Shown here piece by piece: positions 1 to 5,841 of a stretch of 7,315 nt of DNA. The position numbers were made by a program, and so were the translations under genes. The DNA comes from an uncultured Ruminococcus sp. (GTDB lineage: Bacteria > Bacillota > Clostridia > Oscillospirales > Ruminococcaceae): positions 1 to 7,315 of the forward strand of contig CAMNAY010000080.1 in the NCBI GenBank assembly GCA_946531975.1, read 5' to 3'. The notes below the pieces were generated by a model. That model was not told the origin of the DNA. It ran no database searches and worked only from the letters and a program-made list of their open reading frames with translations. Within the stretch, counting starts at the first letter, position 1; the number at the start of each line of letters is the position of its first letter.

Positions 1-512
1 CGGAGGCGTCCTCGAACCTTGCAGGATTCGACGGCATCCGCTACGGCTTCCGTGCAGACGGCATCGAGGATCTCGACCAGCTCTACCGCAAGACCCGCAC
101 ACAGGGCTTCGGCAGAGAAGTCCGGCGCAGAATTCTGCTCGGAAACTATGTGCTTTCCGCGGGCTATTATGATGCGTACTACAAGAAGGCGCAGCAGGCA
201 AGAACGCTGCTCATCCGCGCCTTTGCGGAGTTGTTCAAGACCTATGACATGCTGCTGACGCCGGTTGCGCCGACGCCTGCCTATAAGATCGGCGAGAAGG
301 CAAGCGACCCCATGGAAATGGCGCTGGGCGATATCTGCACCGTTCCGGTCAACCTCGGCGGTCTGCCCGCAATCTCGATTCCCTGCGGTACATCTGCGGC
401 GGCAGACGGCGCAAAGCTGCCCGTCGGCTTCCAGCTCATCGGTCCCGCATTCTCCGAGGCAAAGCTCTATCAGGCTGCTTCGGCGTATGAGAGCAGTATC
501 GCTGCGCGATGA
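1..512 (+). CDS. gatA: Glutamyl-tRNA(Gln)/aspartyl-tRNA(Asn) amidotransferase subunit A, C-terminal part (5' end outside window)
   Basis: GatA is the amidase subunit of GatCAB; it releases ammonia from glutamine, which GatB uses to convert mischarged Glu-tRNA(Gln) or Asp-tRNA(Asn) to the amide form in the cytoplasm. Reading from base 3, 169 residues and a TGA stop are visible, about the last third of a protein normally near 480-490 residues. Family segments visible in order are an EASSNLAGFDGIRYG block at the edge, GFGREVRRRILLGNYVLS, GYYDAYYKKAQ, a YDMLLTPVAPTPA stretch, NLGGLPAISIPCG and LPVGFQLIG near the end. The catalytic Ser-Ser-Lys region lies upstream, outside the window. The reading frame is intact to the stop. 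gatB follows on the same strand but 376 bases away, with a repeat and a small gene in between, which is not the usual tight gatA-gatB spacing. The identification is firm; it rests on motif recognition. Confidence 0.96.
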   Translation, partial: EASSNLAGFDGIRYGFRADGIEDLDQLYRKTRTQGFGREVRRRILLGNYVLSAGYYDAYYKKAQQARTLLIRAFAELFKTYDMLLTPVAPTPAYKIGEKASDPMEMALGDICTVPVNLGGLPAISIPCGTSAAADGAKLPVGFQLIGPAFSEAKLYQAASAYESSIAAR

Positions 513-520
513 TTGATTAT

Positions 521-567
521 GAGGGCTCCGCCCTCAAACTCCCGCCAAAGGGACACTGTCCCTTTGG
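521..567. repeat. Double-palindrome intergenic element, probably a dispersed repeat
   Basis: Two inverted repeats lie side by side 8 bases after the gatA stop. The first has 6-base arms (gagggc/gccctc, 521-526 and 530-535) around a 3-base loop. The second is an almost perfect 23-base palindrome with 11-base arms (ccaaagggaca at 545-555 and its complement at 557-567) around one central base. The motif cccgc sits on both sides of the second palindrome (541-545 and 571-575). No T-run follows either hairpin, so this is not a standard intrinsic terminator, although the transcript would fold strongly and could stabilise or attenuate the gatA end. Very similar intergenic elements are, to my recollection, scattered through Ruminococcus-type genomes; copy number in this genome cannot be judged from a single copy. 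Confidence 0.7.
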
Positions 568-598
568 AATCCCGCTTTCATGCGAAAAGGACAAGGAA

Positions 599-835
599 AT
601 GAATACGCATTCCAATTTTGCAAAAAAGATCATGCAAGCAGCAATCTTTGCCGGACTGCTTTTTGCAGTTCTGGGCGGTATCGTGACTTTGGTGTTCGGG
701 ATTCTGGATATTAAAATTCCGTTTGTTGTGCGGATCCTGTTCTGTATCGGCTGCTTTGTGTCAGCGGGTCTGAATTTCCGAACTTACAAAAGGATCAAAA
801 AGCGAAACAAAATGAACGGGCAGGAATCTGTCTGA
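599..835 (+). CDS. Small two-helix membrane protein of unknown function
   Basis: A 78-residue protein that I do not recognise. It begins MNTHSNFAKK and has two hydrophobic stretches, roughly residues 11-37 (IMQAAIFAGLLFAVLGGIV onward) and 40-59 (around IPFVVRILFCIGCFVSAGL), followed by a lysine/arginine-rich tail (YKRIKKRNK). Two helices with a positive C-terminal tail suggest both ends face the cytoplasm. The ATG at 599 is chosen because AAAAGG ends 8 bases upstream; an in-frame ATG at 509 would add 30 residues encoded by the repeat element and has no ribosome binding site. It ends in tandem stops, TGA TAG. Its base composition is visibly richer in A and T than gatA or gatB on either side, which suggests later arrival at this spot. 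Whether it is expressed with gatA and gatB, or is functionally linked to them, cannot be seen. It is probably a real gene. Confidence 0.62.
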   Translation: MNTHSNFAKKIMQAAIFAGLLFAVLGGIVTLVFGILDIKIPFVVRILFCIGCFVSAGLNFRTYKRIKKRNKMNGQESV

Positions 836-888
836 TAGAAGCTGTACTGAAAAAAGAATTCTCCTAAATTTCAACGGAGGCTGAATCT

Positions 889-2286
889 ATGGCAAAATAT
901 GAAAGTGTCATCGGTCTGGAGGTACACATCGAGCTGCGTACCAAGACCAAAATCTTCTGCGACTGCCCCGCTGACCACGGCGGCGACCCGAATACCCGCT
1001 GCTGTCCGGTCTGCATGGGCATGCCGGGCACACTGCCCGTGCTGAACAGACAGGTCGTGGAGTACGCGGCGCGTGCGGGCATGATGCTCAACTGCGAGAT
1101 TGCTCATTTCTCGAAAATGGACCGCAAAAACTACTTCTACCCCGATCTGCCGAAGGCATATCAGATCTCACAGCTCGACCACCCGCTCTGTGAGCACGGC
1201 TATATTGACATCAACGTCAACGGCGAGGAAAAGCGCATCGGCATCACCCGCATCCACATTGAGGAGGATGCCGGAAAGCTGGTGCATACCGAGAGCGGCT
1301 CCGGTGCCGACTGCAACCGCTGCGGCGTCCCGCTGATCGAAATTGTTTCCGAGCCGGATATCCGCACGGCAGCACAGGCGAAGGCTTATCTTGAGCGTCT
1401 GCGCGAGCTGGTGCGCTGGTGCGGCGTGTCCGACTGCCAGATGGAGGTCGGCTCGATGCGCTGTGACGTCAACCTCTCGATCCGTCCGGTCGGCGACACG
1501 AATCTCTATACCCGCACCGAGATCAAGAACCTCAACAGCCTAAAGCATATCGCCGCTGCGATCGACGCAGAAAAAGCGCGTCAGATCGACGAAACAGAGG
1601 CGGGCAGAGAGCTGGTGCAGGAGACTCGGCGCTATGACCCCGAAAAGGACAAGACCTATTCGATGCGCGTCAAGGAAAATGCGAACGACTACCGCTATTT
1701 CCCCGACCCCGACCTCGTGCCGATCATCCTGACCGACGACGATCATGCGCGCATCCGTGCCGAGATTATCGACCTGCCGGAGGAGCGCCTCGCGAAGTAC
1801 ATCAATGACCTGAAGCTGCCGGAATCGACCGCAAAGTCGCTCTGTGAGGAGCCGAAGCTGGCGAATCTGTACAGCGCGGCAGCGGAGCAGGTGCAGCAGC
1901 CCAAGCTGCTGGCGAACCTGATGCTCGCGGACACCGATGCCGTGAACATTCCGGCGGCGGTCTGGGCAGAGCTGACAAATCTCTGCGCCGCGAATAAAAT
2001 CAACCGCTCGGCACCGGCAAAGCTGCTCGAAGCCTACCGCGAATCCGGCAGGGAAATTGCGGTGCTGGTCAAGGAGCTGGGGCTGGAGCAGGTGCAGGAT
2101 ACCGGCCTGCTGAACAGTGTTGCCGATGAGGTCATCGCCGCAAATCCGAAGGCTGTTGCCGATTACAAGGCGGGCAAGGAAGCCGCAATCAAGGCGCTCA
2201 TGGGTCAGATCATGAAGCGTACCAAGGGCGCTGCAAACCCGCAGGAAGCAACCGCTCTGCTCAAAGAGAAGCTCGCAAAGCTCTAA
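889..2286 (+). CDS. gatB: Glutamyl-tRNA(Gln)/aspartyl-tRNA(Asn) amidotransferase subunit B
   Basis: GatB binds the mischarged tRNA, phosphorylates the side-chain carboxylate with ATP, and amidates it with ammonia delivered from GatA. The 465-residue length is normal for the family (about 475). Hallmarks visible in order: VIGLEVHIEL (residues 7-16); a Cys pattern C24-x-C26 ... C39-P-V-C42, typical of the metal-binding knuckle found in many GatB proteins; the KNYFYPDLPKAYQISQ block (80-95); HIEEDAGKL (123-131); NRCGVPLIEIVSEPD (143-157); MEVGSMRCDVNLSIRP (185-200); EIKNLNSLKHI (211-221); a DYRYFPDPDL block; and a C-terminal YqeY-like tail with GQIMKRTKGAANP. The ATG at 889 follows CGGAGG at 875-880 with 8-base spacing. 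GatB in a bacterium usually indicates that Gln-tRNA and/or Asn-tRNA is made by the indirect route. The gene ends 25 bases before a strong terminator hairpin, so gatB is the last gene of its unit. Confidence 0.98.
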   Translation: MAKYESVIGLEVHIELRTKTKIFCDCPADHGGDPNTRCCPVCMGMPGTLPVLNRQVVEYAARAGMMLNCEIAHFSKMDRKNYFYPDLPKAYQISQLDHPLCEHGYIDINVNGEEKRIGITRIHIEEDAGKLVHTESGSGADCNRCGVPLIEIVSEPDIRTAAQAKAYLERLRELVRWCGVSDCQMEVGSMRCDVNLSIRPVGDTNLYTRTEIKNLNSLKHIAAAIDAEKARQIDETEAGRELVQETRRYDPEKDKTYSMRVKENANDYRYFPDPDLVPIILTDDDHARIRAEIIDLPEERLAKYINDLKLPESTAKSLCEEPKLANLYSAAAEQVQQPKLLANLMLADTDAVNIPAAVWAELTNLCAANKINRSAPAKLLEAYRESGREIAVLVKELGLEQVQDTGLLNSVADEVIAANPKAVADYKAGKEAAIKALMGQIMKRTKGAANPQEATALLKEKLAKL

Positions 2287-2311
2287 TTTGCAGCCTATTC
2301 TATATAAAGTT

Positions 2312-2339
2312 CGCCCCGAAGCGTCATTGCTTCGGGGCG
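2312..2339. terminator. Bidirectional intrinsic terminator between convergent gatB and aminotransferase
   Basis: A perfect 11-base-pair stem (cgccccgaagc at 2312-2322 and its complement at 2329-2339) encloses a 6-base loop. On the plus strand it is followed by the moderately T-rich ttgtgttta; on the minus strand by aactttatata. It sits between gatB (stop at 2286) and the end of the oppositely oriented aminotransferase gene (2355), the expected place for a terminator shared by two converging transcripts. The T-tracts are interrupted, so efficiency may be less than complete in either direction. Confidence 0.85.
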
Positions 2340-2354
2340 TTGTGTTTATGGATG

Positions 2355-3524
2355 TTATTTTTTGTGATTCCTGAGAAAGCGCTCCATGCGGTTTGCGGCT
2401 TCGGTCAGATGCTTCAGCGAGTACGCATAGGAAATGCGGATATTGTTTTTGCCGGATTCGCCGAATGCCGAGCCGGGAACGACTGCGACGCGCTCCTCCT
2501 CCAGCAGCTTTTCGCAGAAGGTCTCACTGTCCATGCCGGTCGGCTCGATGCTCGGGAACAGATAGAATGCACCCTGTGCCGGGAAGCACGGCAGACCCAT
2601 TTCCGCGAAGCGCTCCAGCAGAAAGCGCCGTCTGTGGTCATATTCCTCCGCCATATGTGCAGTATCAGCATCACAGTGCCGCAGCGCTTCGACTGCCGCT
2701 CTCTGGCTGATCATCGGTGCGCACATAATCGCGTACTGGTGAATCTTCCGCGCCTGTGCAATGATTTCGGGCGGTGCAGCCATCCAGCCCAGACGCCAGC
2801 CGGTCATGGCAAATGCCTTCGAGAAGCCGTTGACGACGATTGTGCGCTCGCGCATGCCGTCCAGCTCCGCGATGGACACATGCTTTGTGCCGTAGGTCAG
2901 CTCGGAGTAGATTTCATCGGACAGCACCATGATATCCGTGCCGCGCAGCACCTCCGCAAGCTTTTCGTAGTCCTCGCGGGTCATGATTGCTCCGGTCGGG
3001 TTATTCGGGTAGGAGAGCATCAGCAGCTTGGTTTTCGGTGTGATTGCCGCCTTCAGCTCCTCCGGCGTCAGACGGAACTGATTTTCCTCTTTCGTCGGCA
3101 GCGAGACCGGCACGCCGTCCGCCATTGACACCAGCGGCGCATAGCACACAAAGCACGGCTCTGTGATAAGTACCTCATCGCCGGGATTGAGCAGCGTGCG
3201 GAAGGTCAGGTCAACCGCCTCCGAGCCGCCGATTGTAACGAGCAGCTCGTTTTCGGGACAGTAGTCCAGCCGGTATTTGCGCTTCATGTAGTGCGAGATT
3301 TCCTCACGGAGCTGAAGCAGACCGGAGTTTGCACCGTAGAAGATCGACTGCCGTTCGAGTGTTGTAATCGCAGCGGAGCGGATCGGCCACGGGGTCCGGA
3401 AGTCCGGCTCACCGACACCCAGCGAGATCACATTTTCCATGGTCTCCGCGAGGTCGAAGAACCGGCGGATCGGGGAAGGCGAGATTGCCTGTGCCCGTTC
3501 CGACATGATCTGTTCGTAATTCAA
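2355..3524 (-). CDS. PLP-dependent class I/II aminotransferase (AlaT/aspartate aminotransferase-like)
   Basis: A fold-type I pyridoxal-phosphate aminotransferase of 389 residues, a normal length. Visible motifs: the N-terminal SPIRRFFDLAE and ISLGVGEPDFRTP (residues 33-45); a GGSEAVDL segment (99-106); SYPNNPTG (171-178) with the PLP-ring Asn175; SDEIYSELTY (202-211) with Asp203 and Tyr206; the PLP-binding Lys236 in NGFSKAFAMTGWRLGW; and Arg363 in NNIRISYA, which binds the substrate carboxylate. The start is a TTG whose bases overlap the regulator's TGA stop (TTGA). GAGGTG lies 7 bases upstream, and a TGA stop 15 bases upstream in this frame rules out a longer protein. The next ATG (residue 7) has no comparable ribosome binding site. 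The adjacent Lrp-family gene recalls alaR-alaT of B. subtilis, so alanine or a related transamination is plausible, but amino-donor specificity cannot be read from the sequence. It is the last gene of the minus-strand unit. Confidence 0.93.
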   Translation of the reverse strand: MNYEQIMSERAQAISPSPIRRFFDLAETMENVISLGVGEPDFRTPWPIRSAAITTLERQSIFYGANSGLLQLREEISHYMKRKYRLDYCPENELLVTIGGSEAVDLTFRTLLNPGDEVLITEPCFVCYAPLVSMADGVPVSLPTKEENQFRLTPEELKAAITPKTKLLMLSYPNNPTGAIMTREDYEKLAEVLRGTDIMVLSDEIYSELTYGTKHVSIAELDGMRERTIVVNGFSKAFAMTGWRLGWMAAPPEIIAQARKIHQYAIMCAPMISQRAAVEALRHCDADTAHMAEEYDHRRRFLLERFAEMGLPCFPAQGAFYLFPSIEPTGMDSETFCEKLLEEERVAVVPGSAFGESGKNNIRISYAYSLKHLTEAANRMERFLRNHKK

Positions 3525-3997
3525 AATGCGACACCTCTTTCATCGTCCGGCTCATCCTGAATGAGAATGCCCTTTTCCTTGTAGCGCTTCAGGACGAAGT
3601 GAGTTCTGGTCGAGAGGACGCCGTCGAGGGTTGCGAGGCGCTGTGCGACAAAGGTCGCGATATCGCGCAGACCGTTTCCGGTGATCGTGATGCCGAGGTC
3701 ATAGCCGCCGGACATCAGCGTGACGGATTCGATCTCCTCAAACGAGGAGAGAATGCGCGCCAGCTCGTCAAAGCCGCAGTCCGGCTGCGGGGTAATCTTC
3801 AGTTCGATATATGCAGAAACCGTATCTCTGTCTGCCAGCTCCTCATCGACGATGACGCTGTAACCGCGGATGACGCCGGTCTGCTCCAGCTCTGCGATCT
3901 GTGCCGCAACGGTTTCTTCGGTTCTGCCCAGCATGGCGGCAAGCTCCGCATTGCTGAGTCTTGCGTTCTGCTTCAGAAGCGTAATCAGCTCTTTCAT
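3521..3997 (-). CDS. Lrp/AsnC-family transcriptional regulator
   Basis: A 158-residue DNA-binding regulator of the Lrp/AsnC (feast/famine) family, which sense amino acids and usually control nearby metabolic or transport genes as oligomers. The N-terminal winged helix-turn-helix spans about residues 1-48 (MKELITLLKQNARLSNAELA, then LGRTEETVAAQIAELEQTGVIRGY). The ligand-binding and oligomerisation RAM domain covers about 62-140, with the characteristic glycine-rich MSGGYDLGITITG stretch (94-106). The tail beyond about residue 140 is charged and slightly longer than in minimal family members. The ATG start has AAGGAG 8 bases upstream. Its stop overlaps the aminotransferase start by 4 bases, so the two are probably translationally coupled and the aminotransferase gene is the likeliest target. 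B. subtilis AlaR-AlaT is a comparable pairing. No operator is recognisable in the 34-base gap upstream, so any autoregulated promoter must lie further up. Confidence 0.92.
   Translation of the reverse strand: MKELITLLKQNARLSNAELAAMLGRTEETVAAQIAELEQTGVIRGYSVIVDEELADRDTVSAYIELKITPQPDCGFDELARILSSFEEIESVTLMSGGYDLGITITGNGLRDIATFVAQRLATLDGVLSTRTHFVLKRYKEKGILIQDEPDDERGVAF
3532..3537 (-). promoter_or_regulatory. Ribosome binding site supporting the TTG start of the aminotransferase
   Basis: GAGGTG (minus strand, 3537 to 3532) lies inside the last codons of the regulator gene, 7 bases before the TTG at 3524. This near-ideal spacing is the main reason to prefer TTG over the ATG six codons later. Confidence 0.75.
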
Positions 3998-4031
3998 AGT
4001 AATTGCTCCTTTTCATTTCGGAATGACCGGA

Positions 4032-4250
4032 TTATTTTCCGGTGATCTTGTCGATTGCACCGCCGAGAAAATCGCAGACCATGCGTTCAGCCTTGCGTTT
4101 TCTGCCTGCGGCGGTTGTCGGGATGCCGGTCGCGCTTGCGATTTTGCGCTTGAGCTTGGTGGTCGGAGACTGTGCGCGTCTGCGGCGGGGCTTTGGCGTG
4201 CCCGGAAAAATCACAACGATCGGGGCATCCGATTTCTTTCTTGCCGGCAT
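4032..4250 (-). CDS. Small, very basic protein of unknown function
   Basis: A 72-residue protein that I cannot assign to a family. It begins MPARKKSDAPIVVIFPGTPK, continues with the basic runs PRRRRAQ, KLKRK and GRKRKAER, and ends in a short more hydrophobic segment (MVCDFLGGAIDKITGK). There is no signal peptide or membrane helix. The high Arg/Lys content would suit nucleic acid or ribosome binding, but that is inference from composition only. Support for a real gene is good: GGAGGT lies 6 bases upstream of the ATG, it begins 18 bases after the pyrC stop, and it ends 34 bases before the Lrp-family start, fitting the spacing of the whole unit. It may be co-translated with pyrC, since its ribosome binding site falls in the gap immediately after the pyrC stop. 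Confidence 0.75.
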   Translation of the reverse strand: MPARKKSDAPIVVIFPGTPKPRRRRAQSPTTKLKRKIASATGIPTTAAGRKRKAERMVCDFLGGAIDKITGK

Positions 4251-4268
4251 AATAATACCTCCGTTTCG

Positions 4269-5543
4269 TTATGTTTCATCGCATTCATAGCGGATCTCTC
4301 CGCCGGTGACGGTCATCAGCACTTTGCCGGTGAAGGTCATGCCCTTGAATACGGTATTGTGCGATCTGGAATGCAGCTTTGCGGGATCGACCGTCCATGC
4401 GCGGTTCAGATCGACGAGAATGAGGTCGGCGGGCTGTCCCTCGCTCAGCGTATTGACGGGCAGATGCAGCAGCTCCCGCGGCTTATCGTGCATCAGGCGG
4501 ACGATATCCTGCAAGGTCAGCTTTCCGGTGTGATAAAAGGCGGTCAGTGTTGCGGCGAGGGATGTTTCCAGTCCGACAACGCCGTTGGGCGCCTTTTTGA
4601 AATCTGCCTTTTCCTCCGCGGTATGCGGTGCGTGGTCGGTGATGATGCAGTCAATCGTGCCGTCGAGGATGCCCTCGGTGATTGCCTGTACATCGTCCGG
4701 TGTGCGCAGCGGCGGGTTCATGCGGTAATCGGCATCCTGCTTCAGCAGCAGCTCATCGGTCAGCAGGAAGTAGTGCGGCGCAGTCTCGCAGCTCACGTTT
4801 CCGCCGGCTGCCTTTGCGCGCCGGACAGCATCGGTGCTGCCGCGGGTCGAGACATGGCAGATGTGGAGCTGTGCGCCGGTTTTCAGCGCCGCTTGCAGGT
4901 CGCGCTCGGTGATCGAATCCTCGGACAGTCTGTCCATGCCCCTGACGCCGAGCTGCTCCGAGACAGCGCCCTTATTGATGATGCCGCCGTCGATGATCGC
5001 GAGATCCTCGCAGTGCGACACGACCGGCAGACCGGCTTCCTTCGCCTTAGCGAGTGCCTGCTCCATGAGTTCCGCTGTCGGCACAGGTCTGCCGTCATCG
5101 GAAAGCGCGGTAACGCCGGCTTCTTTGAGTGCCTGATAATCGGCGAGCTGCTCGCCCTTCAGTCCGACGGTCAGCGTGCCGGTCTGGTGGATATCCACGC
5201 CGGTTTTCTTCGCTCTTGCGAGAAATTCGCGCACCTGCTCCGGATTGTCCATCGGCGGAGTCGTGTTCGGCATACAGAGCACGCCGGTCACACCGCCCGC
5301 AAGCGCTGCCGCTGCGCCGGTGTTGACATCCTCTTTGTGGGTCTGTCCGGGGTCACGGAAATGCACATGCATATCGAACAGACCCGGCATTGCAGTGAGT
5401 CCGCTTCCGTCGATGACACGGTCTGTCTCTGTCGCGATATCCTGCCCGATTCCGGCGATTTTGCCGTCCTTCAGCAGAATATCGCAGACTGCGTCCCGCA
5501 GCTTGTCAACTGCGCGGACATTGCGGATCAGAACAGATTTCAT
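4269..5543 (-). CDS. pyrC: Dihydroorotase (type I)
   Basis: PyrC closes carbamoyl-aspartate to dihydroorotate, the third step of de novo pyrimidine synthesis, in the cytoplasm. From the ATG at 5543 it has 424 residues, matching Bacillus-type enzymes (about 428). Amidohydrolase features are all present: His59 and His61 in FDMHVHFRDPG with Arg63; a CMPNTTPP segment with Asn93; Asp150 in SDDGRPV, the position that replaces the carboxylated lysine in type I enzymes; His177 in SHCED; His230 in HICHVST; Asn276 in MNPPLR; and Asp303 in TDHAPH. The start is uncertain. AGAGGAG ends 14 bases before the ATG, rather far, whereas an in-frame GTG at 5555 (adding VIGI) has the same motif only 2-4 bases away. 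The ATG is preferred because homologues normally begin just before the first beta strand (MKSVLIRN). The upstream small gene ends 20 bases before the ATG and the downstream one begins 18 bases after the stop. No pyrimidine attenuator is visible. Confidence 0.96.
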   Translation of the reverse strand: MKSVLIRNVRAVDKLRDAVCDILLKDGKIAGIGQDIATETDRVIDGSGLTAMPGLFDMHVHFRDPGQTHKEDVNTGAAAALAGGVTGVLCMPNTTPPMDNPEQVREFLARAKKTGVDIHQTGTLTVGLKGEQLADYQALKEAGVTALSDDGRPVPTAELMEQALAKAKEAGLPVVSHCEDLAIIDGGIINKGAVSEQLGVRGMDRLSEDSITERDLQAALKTGAQLHICHVSTRGSTDAVRRAKAAGGNVSCETAPHYFLLTDELLLKQDADYRMNPPLRTPDDVQAITEGILDGTIDCIITDHAPHTAEEKADFKKAPNGVVGLETSLAATLTAFYHTGKLTLQDIVRLMHDKPRELLHLPVNTLSEGQPADLILVDLNRAWTVDPAKLHSRSHNTVFKGMTFTGKVLMTVTGGEIRYECDET

Positions 5544-5557
5544 AATACCGATCACGG

Positions 5558-5565
5558 CTCCTCTC
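5558..5565 (-). promoter_or_regulatory. Ribosome binding site of pyrC, with unusual spacing
   Basis: GAGAGGAG (minus strand, 5565 to 5558) overlaps the stop codon of the upstream small gene. It is 14 bases from the ATG at 5543 and about 2-4 bases from the in-frame GTG at 5555; neither spacing is ideal, so it does not settle the start. Its overlap with the upstream stop suggests that pyrC initiation depends on ribosomes terminating there. Confidence 0.55.
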
Positions 5566-5785
5566 AGTGTTTTTTTCGTTTCCTGCGGAAGATGCGCTTC
5601 AGCACGAACCGTGCAACGGCAAACTTCCAAATGACGTCGATGCCCTTGGCAGCCATGAGCCGCATGCCCTCCTGAATCGGAATGGCATCACTGGGTTTGG
5701 GTGCGCCGACCGCGTCCTGCTTTCCGACGCCCGCGTGAAAATAGGCTTTTCCGTTCTTGCTGTTCCAGCGCCATTCTCTTGTCAC
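5564..5785 (-). CDS. Small basic protein of unknown function, GTG start
   Basis: A 73-residue protein with no family I recognise. After the start it reads TREWRWNSKNGKAYFHAG, then a polar middle (VGKQDAVGAPKPSDAIPIQE), then a helix-like stretch GMRLMAAKGIDVIWKFAVARFVL, and ends in a basic tail KRIFRRKRKKH. The amphipathic segment plus basic tail could associate with membrane or RNA, but this is speculative. The start is set by the ribosome binding site: AGGAGGTG at 5799-5792 lies 8 bases (measured from AGGAGG) before the GTG at 5785. A GTG three codons earlier overlaps the ribosome binding site itself and is unlikely. It lies 56 bases after the CPBP-like gene and 20 bases before pyrC. The last lysine codons form a run of seven A bases. 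Confidence 0.72.
   Translation of the reverse strand: MTREWRWNSKNGKAYFHAGVGKQDAVGAPKPSDAIPIQEGMRLMAAKGIDVIWKFAVARFVLKRIFRRKRKKH
5570..5576 (-). other. A7 run in the CGA AAA AAA context, possible -1 slippage site
   Basis: On the minus strand the end of the 73-residue gene reads CGA AAA AAA CAC TGA, a heptamer of the form A-AAA-AAA in frame. A shift of -1 here enters the frame of pyrC, which stays open through TLRGAVIGI to the pyrC ATG. An AGGA sequence lies 4 bases upstream of the run, as an internal Shine-Dalgarno does in dnaX-type frameshifting. No convincing downstream stem-loop was seen. Lysine-rich ends produce A runs by chance, so function is unproven. Confidence 0.3.
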
Positions 5786-5791
5786 GGCGCA

Positions 5792-5799
5792 CACCTCCT
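5792..5799 (-). promoter_or_regulatory. Near-consensus ribosome binding site deciding the GTG start of the 73-residue gene
   Basis: AGGAGGTG (minus strand, 5799 to 5792) is almost fully complementary to the 16S rRNA tail and sits at optimal distance from the GTG at 5785. It is among the strongest ribosome binding sites in the window, which argues that the small gene is well translated. Confidence 0.75.
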
Positions 5800-5841
5800 A
5801 TGTATGTTTCGCTTTGCGTGTGTCGCTTCGCGGCGTTCCGC

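Noticed and set aside
545..567. The large palindrome as the intrinsic terminator of gatA
   Set aside because: The stem is strong, but the following bases (aatcccgctttc) do not form a U-tract; attenuation remains possible but is not supported by sequence alone.
509..598. Upstream extension of the 78-residue protein to an ATG at 509
   Set aside because: The added 30 residues are translated from the palindromic repeat, there is no ribosome binding site before 509, and the ATG at 599 has a suitable one.
836..888. Possible promoter or anti-Shine-Dalgarno hairpin (ctcc at 861-864 with ggag at 876-879) before gatB
   Set aside because: Only a 4-base pairing and no convincing -35/-10 pair; too weak to report as a feature.
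2340..3128. 262-codon plus-strand open frame opposite the aminotransferase gene
   Set aside because: It starts at the edge of the terminator, has no ribosome binding site and is the mirror of conserved aminotransferase codons.
3870..5675. 601-codon open frame on the plus strand
   Set aside because: It lies antisense to pyrC, the small basic gene and part of the Lrp-family gene, has no ribosome binding site, and its Cys/Arg/Ala-rich product looks like no protein family; GC-rich codon structure of the true genes keeps the opposite frame open.
5786..5841. The 56-base gap between the membrane protein gene and the 73-residue gene as a promoter or terminator
   Set aside because: Apart from the ribosome binding site at 5792-5799, I see no hairpin with a T-run and no recognisable promoter boxes.
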